Source of the DNA: Parietaria judaica
Lineage: Eukaryota; Streptophyta; Magnoliopsida; Rosales; Urticaceae
Length of the DNA: 64,000 nt
Direction of reading: 5' to 3'
Assembly: GCA_954871525.1 (NCBI GenBank)
Contig: OX940871.1
Span: 14,414,532-14,478,531 of the forward strand
Part shown: positions 34,981-46,764 of the stretch, piece by piece
How positions within the stretch are numbered: the first letter of the stretch is position 1
How the letters are laid out: every line of letters starts with the position of its first letter
The notes under the pieces: model-generated
The model's input: only the letters and a program-made list of their open reading frames with translations
Databases searched by the model: none
What the model was told of the DNA's origin: nothing
Made by a program: the position numbers and the translations under genes

Positions 34981-37900
34981 ATAAATAAATGTGATATAAA
35001 TACACATTATTAAGAATTTTGAAGTTCATTTTTTGTTTAAAATATCGTTTAATTAGGGTTGTTTTGCGTAAAATGAGAAAAAGACTTAGTTTTTTGGAGC
35101 ACGCATTAATTTGTAAAACAAGGTTTTTAGAGAGCGTCAAAAAGTTTTAATGCAAAAAAGAACCCAAATTATAATAATACCACCGAAATAAAGATCTAGC
35201 GAATGAAATTTTATCAAGAACGCATCGTATTTGCTCTCGTATGAAAACCAATTTTTAACACTTTTCGGTAATGGTTTTAAACTGTTTAATGCTTGGTATA
35301 GAAACTACGAGATAGTGCTTCACGATTTTGGGATTAAAATAAGTAAATGTGATATAAATACACATTATTAAGAATTTTGAAGTTCATTTTTTGTTTAAAA
35401 TATCGTTTAATTAGGGTTGTTTAGCATAAAATTGGAAAAAGACTCAGTTTTTTTGGAGCACACATTAATTGGTGAAACAAGGTTTTTAGAGAACGTCAAA
35501 AACTTTTAATGCAGAAAGTAACGCAATTTATAATAATACCACCGATATAAAGGTCTAGCAAATGAAATTTCATCAAGAACGCATCGTATTTACTCTCGTA
35601 TGAAAACCAATTTTTAACACTTTTCGGTAATTGTTTTAACCCGTTAAATGCTTGGTATAGAAACTACGAGATAGTGCTTCGCGATTTAGGGATTAAAATA
35701 AGTAAATGTGATATAAATTCACATTATTAAGAATTTTGAAGTTCATGTTTTGTTTAAAATATCGTTTAATTAGGGTTGTTTTGCATAAAATGGGAAAAAG
35801 ACTCAATTTTTTTGGAGCACGCATTAATTGGTGAAACAAGATTTGTAGAGAGCGTCAAAAACTTTTAATGCCAAAACTAACCTAATTTATAATATTACCA
35901 CCGAAATAAAGGTCTAGCAAATGAAATTTCATCAAGAACGCATCGTATTTGCTTTCGTATGACAACCAAATTTTAACACTTTTCGGTAATGATTTTAACT
36001 CGTTAAATGCTCGTATAGAAACTACGAGATAAGGCTTCGCGATTTAGGGATTAAAATAAATAAATGTGATATAAATACACATTATTAAGAATTTTGAAGT
36101 TCATTTTTTGTTTAAAATATCGTTTAATTAGGGTTGTTTTGCGTAAAATGGGAAAAAGACTTAGTTTTTTGGAGCACGCATTAATTGGTGAAACAAGGTT
36201 TTTAGAGAGCGTCAAAAAGTTTTAATGCAAAAAAGAACCCAAATTATAATAATACCATCGAAATAAAGATCTAGGGAATGAAATTTTATCAAGATTGCAT
36301 CGTATTTGCTCTCGTATGAAAACCAATTTTTAACACTTTTCGGTAATGGTTTTAACCTGTTACATGCTTGGTATAGAAACTATGAGATAGTGCTTCACGA
36401 TTTTCGGATTAAAATAAGTAAATGTGATATAAATACACATTATTAAGAATTTTGAAGTTCATTTTTTGTTTAAAATATCGTTTAATTAGGGTTGTTTAGC
36501 ATAAAATGGGAAAAAGACTCAGTTTTTTTGGAGCACACATTAATTGGTGAAATAGGGTTTTTATAAAACGTCAAAAACTTTTAATTCCAAAAGTAACGCA
36601 ATTTATAATAATACCTCCGATATAAAGGTCTAGCAAATAAAATTTCATCAAGAACGCATCGTATTTACTCTCGTATGAAAACCAATTTTTAACATTTTTC
36701 GGTAATTGTTTTAACCCGTTAAATGCTTGGTATAGAAACTACGAGATAGTGCTTCGCGATTTAGGGATTAAAATAAGTAAATGTGATATAAATACACATT
36801 ATTAAGAATTTTTAAGTTCATGTTTTTTTTAAAATATCGTTTAATTAGGGTTGTTTTGCGTAAAATGGGAAAAAGACTCAATTTTTTTTGCAGCACGCAT
36901 TAATTGGTGAAACAAGATTTGTAGAGAGCGTAAAAAACTTTTAATGCCAAAACTAACTTAATTTATAATATTACCACCGAAATAAAGGTCTAGCAAATGA
37001 AATTTCATCAAGAACGCATCGTATTTGCTCTCGTATGACAACCAAATTTTAACACTTTTCGGTAATGATTTTAACTCGTTAAATGCTTGGTATAGAAACT
37101 ACGAGATAAGGCTTCGCGATTTAGGGATTAAAATAAATAAATGTGATATAAATACACATTATTAAGAATTTTGAAGTTCATTTATTGTTTAAAATATCGT
37201 TTAATTAGGGTTGTTTTGCGTAAAATGGGAAAAAGACTTAGTTTTTTGGAGCACGCATTAATTGGTGAAACAAGGTTTTTATAGAGCGTCAAAAAGTTTT
37301 AATGCAAAAAAGAACCCAAATTATAATAATACCACCGAAATAAAGATCTAGCGAATGAAATTTTATCAAGAACGCATCGTATTTGCTCTCGTATGAAAAC
37401 CAATTTTTAACACTTTTCGGTAATGGTTTTAACCTGTTAAATGCTTGGTATAGCAACTTCGAGATAGTGCTTCGCGATTTTGGGATTAAAATAAGTAAAT
37501 GTGATATAAATACACATTATTAAGAATTTTGAAGTTCATTTTTTGTTTAAAATATCGTTTAATTAGGGTTGTTTAGCATAAAATGGGAAAAAGACTCAGT
37601 TTTTTTGGAGCACACATTAATTGGTGAAACAGGGTTTTTAGAGAACGTCAAAAACTTTTAATGCCAAAACTAACGCAATTTATAATAATAAAACCGATAT
37701 AAAGGTCTAGCAAATGAAATTTCATCAAGAACGGATCGTATTTACTCTCGTATGAAAACCAATTTTTAACGCTTTTCGGTAATTGTTTTAACCCGTTAAA
37801 TGCTTGGTATAGAAACTACGAGATAGTGCTTCGCGATTTAGGGATTAAAATAAGTAAATGTGATATAAATACACATTATAAAGAATTTTGAAGTTCATGT

Positions 37901-40395
37901 TTTTTTTAAAATATCATTTAATTAGGGTTGTTTTGCGTAAAATGGGAAAAAGACTCAATTTTTTTTGGAGCACGCATTAATTAGTGAAACAAGATTTGTA
38001 GAGAGCGTCAAAAACTTTTAATGCCAAAACTAACCTAATTTTTAATATTACCACCGAAGTAAAGGTCTAGCAAATGAAATTTCATCAGGAACGCATCGTA
38101 TTTGCTCTCGTATGACAACAAAATTTTAACACTTTTCGGTAATGATTTTAACTCGTTAAATGCTTGGTATAGAAACTACGAGATAAGGCTTCGCGATTTA
38201 GGGATTAAAATAATTAAATGTGATATAAATACACATTATTAAGAGTTTTGAAGTTCATTTATTGTTTAAAATATCGTTTAATTAGGGTTGTTTTGCGTAA
38301 AATGGGAAAAAGACTTCGTTTTTTGGAGCACGCATTAATTGGTGAAACAAGGTTTTTAGAGAGCCTCAAAAAGTTTTAATGCAAAAAAGAACCCAAATTA
38401 TAATAATACCACCGAAATAAAGATCTAGCGAATGAAATTTTATCAAGATTGCATCGTATTTGCTCTCGTATGAAAACCAATTTTTAACACTTTTCGGTAA
38501 TGGTTTTAACCTGTTAAATGCTTGGTATAGAAACTACGAGATAGTGCTTCGCGATTTTGGGATTAAATTAAGTACATGTGATATAAATACACATTATTAA
38601 GAATTTTGAAGTTCATTTTTTGTTTAAAATATCGTTTAATTAGGGTTGTTTAGCATAAAATGGGAAAAAGACTCAGTTTTTTTGGAGCACACATTAATTG
38701 GTGAAACAGGGTTTTTAGAGAACGTCAAAAACTTTTAATGCCAAAAGTAACGCAATTTATAATAATACCACTGATATAAAGGTTTAGCAAATGAAATTTC
38801 ATCAAGAACGCATCGTATTTACTCTCGTATGAAAACCAATTTTTAACACTTTTAGGTAATTGTTTTAACCCGTTAAATGCTTGGTATAGAAACTACGAGA
38901 TAGTACTTCGCGATTTAGGAATTAAAATAAGTAAATGTGATAGAAATAAACATTATTAAGAATTTTGAAGTTCATGTTTTGTTTAAAATATCGTTTAATT
39001 AGGGTTATTTTGCGTAAAATGGGAAAAAGACTCAAGTTTTTTTGGAGCATTCATTAATTGGTGAAACAAGATTTGTAGAGAGCGTCAAAAAGTTTTACTG
39101 CCAAAACTAACATAATTTATGATATTACCACCAAAATAAAGGTCTAGCAAATGAAATTTCATCAAGAACGCATCGTATTTGCTCTCGTATGAAAACAATT
39201 TTTTAACACTTTTCGGTAATGATTTTAACTCGTTAAATGCTTTGTATAGAAACTACGAGATAAGGCTTCGCGATTTAGGCATTAGAAAATATAAATGTGA
39301 TATAAATACACATTATTAAGAATTTTGAAGTTCATTTTTTGTTTAAAATATCGTTTAATTAGGGTTGTTTTGCGTAAAATGGGAAAAAGACTTAGTTTTT
39401 TGGAGCACGAATTAATTGGTGAAACAAGATTTGTCGAGATTGTCAAAAACTTTTAAAGCCAAAAAGAACCCAAATTATAATAATACCACCGAAATAAAGA
39501 TCTAGCAAATGAAATTTTATCAAGAACGCATCGTATTTGCTCTCGTATGAAAACCAATTTTTAACACTTTTCGGTAATGGTTTTAACCTGTTAAATGCTT
39601 GGTATAGAAACTACGAGATAGTGCTTCGCGATTTAGGGATTAAAATAAGTAAATGTGATATAAATATACATTATTGAGAATTCGAAGTTCATTTTTTGTT
39701 TAAAATATCGTTTAATTAGGGGTTTTTTGCATAAAATGGGAAAAAGGCACAGTTTTTTTGGAGCACACATTAATTGGTGAAACAGGGTTTTTAGAGAGCG
39801 TTAAAAACTTTTAATGCCAAAAGTAACGCAATTTATAATAATACCTCCGATATAAAGGTCTAGCAAATGAAATTTCATCAAGAACGCATGGTATTAACTC
39901 TCGTATGAAACCCAATTTTTAACACTTTTTCGGTAATTGTTTTAACCCGTTAAATGCTTGGTATAGAAACTACGAGATAGTGTTTCGCGATTTAAGGATT
40001 AAAATAAGTAAATGTGATATAAATACACATTATTAAGAATTTTGAAGTTCATTTTTTGTTTCAAATATCATTTAATTAGGGTTGATTTGCATAAAATGGG
40101 AAAAGACTCAGTTTTTTGGGAGCACGCATTAATTGGTGAAACAAGGTTTTACGAGAGCGTCAAGAACTTTTAAAGCCAAAACCTACCCAATTTGTAATAA
40201 TACCACCGAAATAAAGGTCTAGCAAATGAAATTTCATCAAGAACGCATCGTATTTGGTCTCGTATGAAAACCAAATTTTAACACTTTTCGGTAATGATTT
40301 TATCCCGTTAAAGGCTTGGTATAGAAACTACGAGATAGTGCTTCGCGATTTCGGGATAAAAATAAGTAAATGTGATATAAATACACATTAGTAAG
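34958..40395 (+). repeat. Satellite B, ~359-bp monomers in ~1077-bp trimers
   Basis: Three monomer types alternate. Type 1 (GAACCCAAATTATAATAATA) has its AACCC at 35161, 36236, 37313, 38390 and 39467, a period of 1075-1077 bp. B is related to A: both keep GAAAAAGACTCAGTTTTTT, a following GAGCACG..TTAAT, and ATCAAGAACGCATCGTA..T..CTCGTATG at matching positions, while the rest has diverged strongly. No gene is present. The array is interrupted at 40,395 by the Tat element and resumes at 63,581 at the same point of the monomer. Confidence 0.92.
40391..40395 (+). repeat. Target-site duplication of the Tat element, left (GTAAG)
   Basis: The right copy at 63581-63585 is TTAAG. Uninterrupted monomers read ACATTATTAAGAATT, so the left copy has one T-to-G change. 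Confidence 0.75.
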
Positions 40396-40559
40396 TGTTA
40401 TGTGCATTTTTCCTAACATATAAAAATTGGGCCCATTATGGCAAACGTCAAAGCCCACTAAGGAAAGTTAAAGCGTGACATGGTACGTCAAAGTCCATCA
40501 CCAACGCTAGAGGCCCGGGACCGAAGAACTAAGAAAATGGCAATACCCGAGGCCCAAAA

Positions 40560-40785
40560 GGCGACGAGCCGACAAGGCGAAGAGGCGACAAAGCTGACAA
40601 GGCGACGAGGCAACGAAGCTGACAAGGCGAGGAGGCGACAAGCCGACGAAGCTGACAAGGCGACGAGGCGATGAAGCCGACAAGGCGACGAAGCCGACAA
40701 GGCGACGAGGCGAAAAGCCGACGAAGCTAACAAGCCGACGAAGCGACAAGGCGACAAGCCGACGAGGCGACAAGGCAACAAATTC
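40560..40785. repeat. GGCGACAAGCCGACGAA minisatellite in the 5' LTR
   Basis: Irregular 9-15 bp words (GACAAGGCGACGAGGC, GAAGCCGACAAGGCG) repeated about 18 times. This stretch is absent from the 3' LTR. Confidence 0.8.
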
Positions 40786-41149
40786 CCTTGCCGGAGCTTG
40801 GCGAGAGCATAACTTGCAATTAGCCTACACGACGAGAAAATCCGAGACTACGAAGATCCCCGGGAAATCCTCAGCATTTCCCCGAACACAAGCTACGGAG
40901 TCGCGGACAACCGAAGAGATCGAAGACAAATAGAGAAGCATCGGAGACCATTTTTGCAGACAAGGGGCCCCGGAAATTATCCTGCTGCAGGGAGAAATTC
41001 GCAGGACACCTGAAGGTGCAATATTCAGGGAAATGGGAGGCCCCCAGGTGTGCAATTCCCAGGGAATTCGCAGGCCCTAAAGGGTGTAATTCCAAGGGAA
41101 TTCGCAGGCCCCCAGGGTGCAATTTCCAAGATTTTCTTTCCTATAAATA

Positions 41150-41161
41150 GGAGTCTTCCCC
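41150..41161 (+). promoter_or_regulatory. LTR TATA box (CCTATAAATAGG)
   Basis: Conserved in the 3' LTR at 62544-62555. It is followed ~30 bp later by a TCATTTTCAAACTCACTCAC stretch, a likely transcription start region. Confidence 0.7.
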
Positions 41162-42141
41162 CCCTCATTTTCAAACTCACTCACAGCTTTCTCCAGAGCT
41201 TATCTCTCTAACTTTCTCTCTCTAAAAACTCGTCTACTCTGAGGAGGAAAGGACTTGAGTTAAGAGCTGAGATCGATATAGAAGCAGAGTCCTAAGCCTG
41301 AGACAAAAGGTTGTTCGACGGGTCAGCTAAGGCGTCCCTTGCTAGGTGGGAAACCACGCCACCACCTGTGAGGTCGACAGAGAAGGAGCTTCCCTTTGTC
41401 AAGATAAGGCCCCTCGTCATACGAGGCCACTTACCCTGACAAGGTCGACAGGGACGGAGCTTCCCTTCGTCAGGATAAGGCCCCTCATCATACGAGGCCA
41501 CCTACCCTGACAAGGTCGACTAAGGAGCACACCTCGTCAGGTCAAGGCTCTCATTGTCCACGAAGAACACATCACGCCGGTAATACCCAAGCCATCGGGC
41601 CACGGGTAACCCCTGCACTGCCAATAACGGCACTTCCAACGAGTAAAACCACATCGTCATTCATCCGCCGTTTATTACTAACCTTGAACTACGTGGGACC
41701 TGATTCTCTTAAACTGAGATACGTAGGCAGCCTCGCCCAACCATAAAAGACGGGGCACGGCCCCATTCTACCCTTTTTTGCAGGTCCTCCCTTGCCATAA
41801 GAGCTTGCCAAGGAAGGAAAAACACGAAGAACCATCAAGACTAGCTCGGAGCTTCATCAAGATTGGAGTTCGCCCTGACGAGGAAATCGCCAAGACAAGG
41901 ACTCCGCCCGGACGAGGAGCTTCGACGTGAGCCGGACTTTGCCACCACCAAGGAAGTTCGCCGAGGATCGTCAACGACAGCCCGGAGACTCACCCAAGAC
42001 GTATGGACCGCCTCCACCTTTGACGATCATCAGTCAATCCGCGTTGAGTCAGCACCAAATCATCCTTGTGTTCAGCGGGTCAATCTCGGGATCCGAACCT
42101 TGGATCCGACTCTAAGTTGAAGCCATTTTTACGCATTTACA

Positions 42142-42160
42142 GTTTGGCGCTAGAAGGAGG
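42142..42160 (+). other. Primer-binding site of the Tat element
   Basis: Directly after the LTR the sequence reads GTTTGGCGCTAGAAGGAGG. The TGGCGC start is the usual form of plant Ty3 primer sites that pair with a tRNA 3' end. Which tRNA cannot be stated without a comparison. Confidence 0.6.
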
Positions 42161-42234
42161 GGGAGCCCGAGAACACGCCTCGAGACCCTTCCAGCAATCA
42201 TCTGAAGAACGGAGCACGACGATCGCCATTCGAC

Positions 42235-43838
42235 ATGTCGAGCCACGCCAGTGCTTCTCAACGTGTAACGCCGCAACCGACGACCAGCCAGGCGCTCAAC
42301 ACGAGGGCCCAAACCCTCTCCAGGCGGACTTAGGCGCCCGCCAAGTTTCACCAGCTCAGATCGGGAATGAAGACGTCGCCAACGACGGTTCACAAAGGTC
42401 AGTCGACGCTCACAACGAGGAAAGTACGGGAGATAGCAACGGTAACGCAGATTGCCAGGACCACCCCGACCCTCGCCAGGTTCGCCAAGGGGGTCGCCAG
42501 GAGGTTCGCCAAGACGAAGATCCCAAAAATGCCGGAGATCGCCAGGATCGCCCCGACCCTCGCCAGGTTCGCCCGGGGGGTCGCCAGGAGGTTTGCCAAG
42601 ACGAAGATCTCGAAGATGCCGGAGATCGCCGGGACCGCCCCAACCCTCGCCAGGTTCGCCCGGGGGGTCGCCCGGAGGTTCGCCACGCCAAAGATCCCTA
42701 AGACCGCCGGAACTATCCGGACTTTCGCCAGGTTCGCCCGAGGGGTCGTCAGGAGGTTCACCAGGCCGAAGATCCCAAAGACCGCCGGAACTATCCGGAC
42801 CCTCGCCAGGCTCACCCGAGGGATCGTTAGGAGATTTTCCAGGCCGAAGATCCCGAAGACCGCTGGAACTATCCGGACCCTTGCCAGGCTCGCCGGCGGG
42901 GTCGTCAGAAGGTTCGCCAGGCCGAAGATTTCAATGACATGGAGCACCGACAGGACGTCCCAGACCCTCGTCAGGCTCGCCTGGAGGGTCGCCAAGGGAA
43001 CCGTTATGACAAAGACCGCCCAGGGGGTCGCCAACTTTCACCAAGACGCGATGAAGAAGGACGAGCTGAAGTTGTCTACCTTGACGACTACAGAGAAGAC
43101 CGACAACAAGGCCGTCGGGCTTTGCCCGATCGCCGTCTAGATCACCACGAGCCTCGCCAACCGCAGCACGACGATGTACTCAACCTCCTCCAAGGAATGC
43201 AGAAGGAAATCCTAGATTTGCGCTCTGCCCAGGACCGTGGCGTGAGAGGCCGTGCTGTGCTCGACAGGACCCTGTCCCCACTCGCACCACACATGCTCGA
43301 CGGAGAATCCGTAGGCGACATACGTTTCGCAAGCAACCTCATCTACAACGGAAAAGGAGATACATTCTACCACCTCGTGCAGTACCAGACGATCATGCAG
43401 ATGAAGAAGTGCTCAGCCTCAACGATATGCCAGGCATTCTGCCTAACCCTTACAGGAACGACATTTGAGTGGTACCATCGACTACCCAAGGAGAACATCC
43501 ACTCCTTCAACCAGTTTAAAGACCAATTCCTCGCCTGCTTCGCCGGCGCAGTGACTCAAAGAAAGGCATACCTCTGGTCAGTTAAGCAGAAGACAGACGA
43601 ATCCCTGCAGAACTTCATCAACCGCTTTGTCGAAGAATCCAACAAGGTAAACGACTACACCGACAACGATGGCTTCATCGCCCTCATCGATGGACTGCAG
43701 ACCGAAGAATTCTTAATCTCCCTCGTGAAGGAAAGACCTTCGACCATGACGGAGCTCATGACAAGAGCAGCTCAGCACATCTCCGTGGAAGAATACCTCG
43801 CCAGCAGGAAGTCAACGGAGCCAGGGAACCGTCAATGA
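42235..43838 (+). pseudogene. gag: Tat-type gag, broken N-terminal half
   Basis: The N-terminus probably starts at ATG 42235 (MSSHASASQR...), but that frame closes within 100 bp. The main frame (42066 phase) then runs to 43838 with in-frame stops at 42699 and 42828. It contains a 28-30 residue repeat rich in Arg, Gln, Asp and Pro (DPRQVRPGGRQEV...), coded by an 84-90 bp minisatellite from 42,460 to 42,960. From 43,140 on it is a clear retrotransposon gag domain, with APHMLDGESVGDIRF at the start, the core TLTGTTFEWYHRLP and SFNQFKDQFLACF, and then QRKAYLWSVKQKTDESLQNF. The protein would form the virus-like particle. The next ORF overlaps by ATGA in another frame. Confidence 0.8.
42460..42960 (+). 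repeat. 78-90 bp coding minisatellite in gag
   Basis: About six copies of a unit beginning GACCCTCGCCAGGTTCGCC. All phases are open over long stretches on both strands, which explains several overlapping long ORFs here. Confidence 0.85.
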
Positions 43839-44695
43839 AGCCACGGCAGCTCCCCCAACGAACCGAAGACAAAGAAAAGTTGCCCAGACGACAACCGGAA
43901 CCGAATGAAAAACCGCAAAGGAGGAAAGATACGAGGAAGCCGTTCCGCTACAGAGACTACACACCGCTAACGACAACGCCAGACGAGATCTACGCGATGG
44001 ACGGCGACAAGTTCAAGAAGCCCCTTCCGCTTATCAAGCCGGGAAAGGATAAAAGCCGATACAGCCAATTCCATCGTGACTATGGTCACATGATGTCGCA
44101 GTGCTACAAGTTGAAGAACCAAATTGAAGACCTGATTAAGGAAGGAAAGCTGAAGGAGTTCATCAAGAGGCTAACGGCGACCGACGGAGGAATGCCGACC
44201 CTGACAATGGCGTCATCAACGACTCAAGGAGATGACCGAGGGAAATCCATAGCGGCCACCCCGCTCAACGTCGTTTCAACGATAATTGGAGGACAAGGAA
44301 CAGGAGATTCAGGCCAGAGCAGACAGAGCTACGCACGCGCGACGGAGAAGGGATGGACGCCAAACCAGGTTAACCTGATGGGCTCAACACCTCCAATCCG
44401 CATAGGCGAGGCAATCACCTTCACTGAAGACGAAGCTCTCACCATCCACCACCCGCACAACGACGCCATCGTCGTGGAAGCAAAAATCGCCAACATCATG
44501 GTTAGGAGGATCCTCATCGACAACGGGAGTTCAGCGGACGTACTTTTCAAGACAGCCTTTGACAAGATGAACTTAGGCCAAGTCGTCGCCAGTCCCGTCC
44601 GGACACCACTATTTGGTTTTGCAGGAGAACGCGTGACGACCGAAGGATCCATCGAGCTGCCGACAACCTTCAGGGCCAAAGACGGACAAAGGTAA
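43835..44695 (+). pseudogene. Gag C-terminus and aspartic protease N-part (Tat type)
   Basis: Basic linker, then a zinc-knuckle-like segment (about residues 76-95: FHRDYGH...QCYKLKNQIEDLIKEGKL) in which the usual first Cys is Ser. This is followed by a variable linker and the aspartic protease active-site region RRILIDNGSSADVLF (about 224-238). Asp-Asn-Gly is common in this lineage in place of Asp-Thr-Gly. The frame ends at 44695 just where the protease flap-to-C-terminal part should continue. It continues in another phase six bases later, so a one-base loss is the simplest cause. The protease would cut the Gag-Pol polyprotein. Confidence 0.78.
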
Positions 44696-44700
44696 CTCGA

Positions 44701-45825
44701 ATGGTGAGCTATCTCATCGTCGACATGCCTTCGTCATACAACATCAGCATTGGGAGGCACACACTCAACCAACTCCAGGCCATGACATCCACCTATCACC
44801 TACTCGTCAAGTTCCCAACACCCAGCGGGGTAGGAATCATGCAAGGAAGTCAAGCCGAATCACGAGCCTGTTACGATGAAGGAGTACGCCGAAGCATAGC
44901 ACCAGTTGCCGCCATCATCGAAGGATTGAACAACCTCAGCATCACCAAACAAGGAGAGGATGCGATAACTCCAACGGCCATTGTTGGGCTGAGAGAAATA
45001 CTCGCCCTCCTGCGACAATTCGAGAAGAGCTTAGACCACTCCAGAAAGACGAGCGGAACCGCACCTGAAGACTTTCCAAACTACGAAACGTACAGGTGCA
45101 TCATCGACAAAGTGTTCAACCGCCTACGCTTCATCAAGAGGAAAATCAACCTCACCAAGCAAAGGAGCGAAGAAGAACGCCAGCAAAGGGTCGCCAAGAA
45201 AATTGAAGCGAAGGCTGACTTAGTCGCCAGGCAAACCCACGGCATCAACACCCCCACAGTTGGAGAAAGGAAGAAGACGAAGGACGCGCCGCCAAGCAGA
45301 AGAACCTCCCCAAATGGGCCGGTATGGAACATGCGCATCAACGTAGACAACGACGACACCAGCGCAGGAGCAGGAATCATTCTCACCAGCCCTCAAGGAG
45401 AGAAGTCGAAATACGCCATCAAGTTAGAGTTCAAAGCCTGCAGCGACGAAGCCGAATGCGGAGCGCTACACTACAACTCGGAGAGAATCGCGAGCCAGAT
45501 GAACGGCGCACTACCAACGCCGGAGGACAAGACACTTCCTCAGCTGCAAGAAGCCATGGACCGCCTCCAGCCATTGACGTGGTACGAGATCACTCGGATC
45601 CCTGCAACAGCCAACGACGAGGCAGCCATGCTAGCTCAAGCAATGAGTGGAAAAAGAGAAGACAAATGGCACGAATCCATTGACGAAGAAACGAAGGAAG
45701 ATTCAACCGCCTACAAAGAAATTCTCGCCATCAACACCGAAGACGAGCCCAAGTGGATGACCGCGATAGTCGATTGTCTACGCCAAGGCGAGCTACAGGT
45801 CCTACCAGTCAACTCGCACTACTGA
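44701..45825 (+). pseudogene. Protease C-part fused to RNase H-like remnant; reverse transcriptase missing
   Basis: Residues 1-60 continue the protease (YLIVDMPSSYNISIGRHTLN, MTSTYHLLVKFPT). Then comes a charged linker with no reverse-transcriptase motif anywhere. Residues ~207-260 look like the plant RNase H of Tat elements (VDNDDTSAGAGIILTSPQG, ...LEFKACSDEAECGAL). The stretch IPATANDEAAMLAQAMS corresponds to its C-terminal part, and PKWMTAIVDCLRQGELQ to the tail that normally leads into integrase. The frame stops there. The element has therefore lost reverse transcriptase by an internal deletion, and no integrase is seen. Confidence 0.75.
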
Positions 45826-46030
45826 AGAAGCGGCAACCCCATATCCTTTTGAATAATGCGCACTGCGGGAGGTAAAGTCTATTATGAAAGACCATCCTTA
45901 CTTATGAATAAATTCGTTTTTTGCGAAATACTCTGAAAGTTTTCCCGAAACTGCAAGGCAGACTACGCCAAAACTCAGGGGGTACTACGGTATATACCGA
46001 CCCTATATAAAAAAAAAAGAGACCGGACTA
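45826..46030. other. Non-coding stretch after the pol remnant
   Basis: No reading frame, motif or repeat is visible apart from an A-rich run at about 46,008-46,020. Confidence 0.5.
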
Positions 46031-46034
46031 CGCG

Positions 46035-46210
46035 TCGAAGACCTTCGCCAGGTAAAAATAGGCACCGGCGAATGCGATCCGGACAAACCCCTTGCCAGGA
46101 AATAATAGGCGCCCTTGCCAGGAAATAATAGATACCCCTTGCCAGGAAATAATAGGCGCCCCTGCCAGGAAATAATCGGCGCCCTTCGCCAGGAAATAAT
46201 AGGCAGCCCA
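46035..46210. repeat. ~25-bp tandem repeat (TTGCCAGGAAATAATAGGCGC)
   Basis: About six copies of 23-26 bp with small changes (CTTCGCCAGGTAAAAATAGG at the start). The minus-strand frame across it is a repeat product. Confidence 0.85.
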
Positions 46211-46740
46211 AACTCGTCGGATTAGCTACCCGATGAGCAAAGGCATAATATTGTCTACGGACAAAAACTGTATCACTTGCAGGTCAAAAAAGGGTGACGA
46301 CCCTACAACTGCAGCAGAGTGCACTCACAAGACTGCTACCACGCGACACGATTCGCACATTCGACTAAGCAAAGGTATGAACAAAATCCAAAGTTCAAAT
46401 TATACTAAAATGCATAATGTCATAAAAACAGGTACAAAATGAAAAGGAAAAATACGCCAAGCAAACATGCCAGGGCAAGGAGTACGGCTAAAACATAGCC
46501 CAAAAATGTCTACAAATCATATTGGCAAAGGAAAGTGAAACTAATCTCTGGGAAGCATATAGTCGAGAGGCTCCGTAACACGAACGGAGTCTAGAGCACC
46601 GAAAACTTCAAGACGATCGAAAGCGGCAAGACGACGAGCCAACTCAGCCGACGAAGTCGAATCCTAGAAGACAAAATGAAAAACATGAAGAAAGGCAATA
46701 CGACGAATTAAGCAAGAATGCCAAAAAGTACGTACCTTTG
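46211..46740. other. Non-coding stretch of the Tat element
   Basis: No convincing ORF. A minus-strand splice-donor-like AAAG/GTACGTAC lies at 46736/46735, downstream of the antisense ORFs. Confidence 0.4.
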
Positions 46741-46764
46741 CCTGACAAAAGGATTCATCAACAA

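Larger units (their letters stand above)
40396..42141 (+). repeat. 5' LTR of the Tat element (1746 bp)
   Basis: Starts TGTTATGTGCATTTTT and ends ...CGCATTTACA, just before the primer-binding site. It contains a GACGAGGCGACAAGG-type minisatellite (about 40,560-40,780), a TATA box (CCTATAAATAGG at 41150), a pyrimidine-rich leader, and two ~70-bp direct copies of GTCGACAGAGACGGAGCTTC...GGCCCCTCGTCATACGAGG at 41,370-41,515. The many open frames in the minisatellite on both strands are repeat artefacts. Confidence 0.88.

Noticed and set aside
40480..40781. ORFs on both strands rich in Arg, Ala and Ser in the Tat 5' LTR
   Set aside because: They arise from the GACAAGGCGAC minisatellite and are absent in the 3' LTR.
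42367..43140. 257-codon and overlapping long ORFs in other frames of the gag repeat
   Set aside because: The 84-90 bp GC-rich repeat is open in several phases; only the 42066-phase frame continues into the real gag domain.
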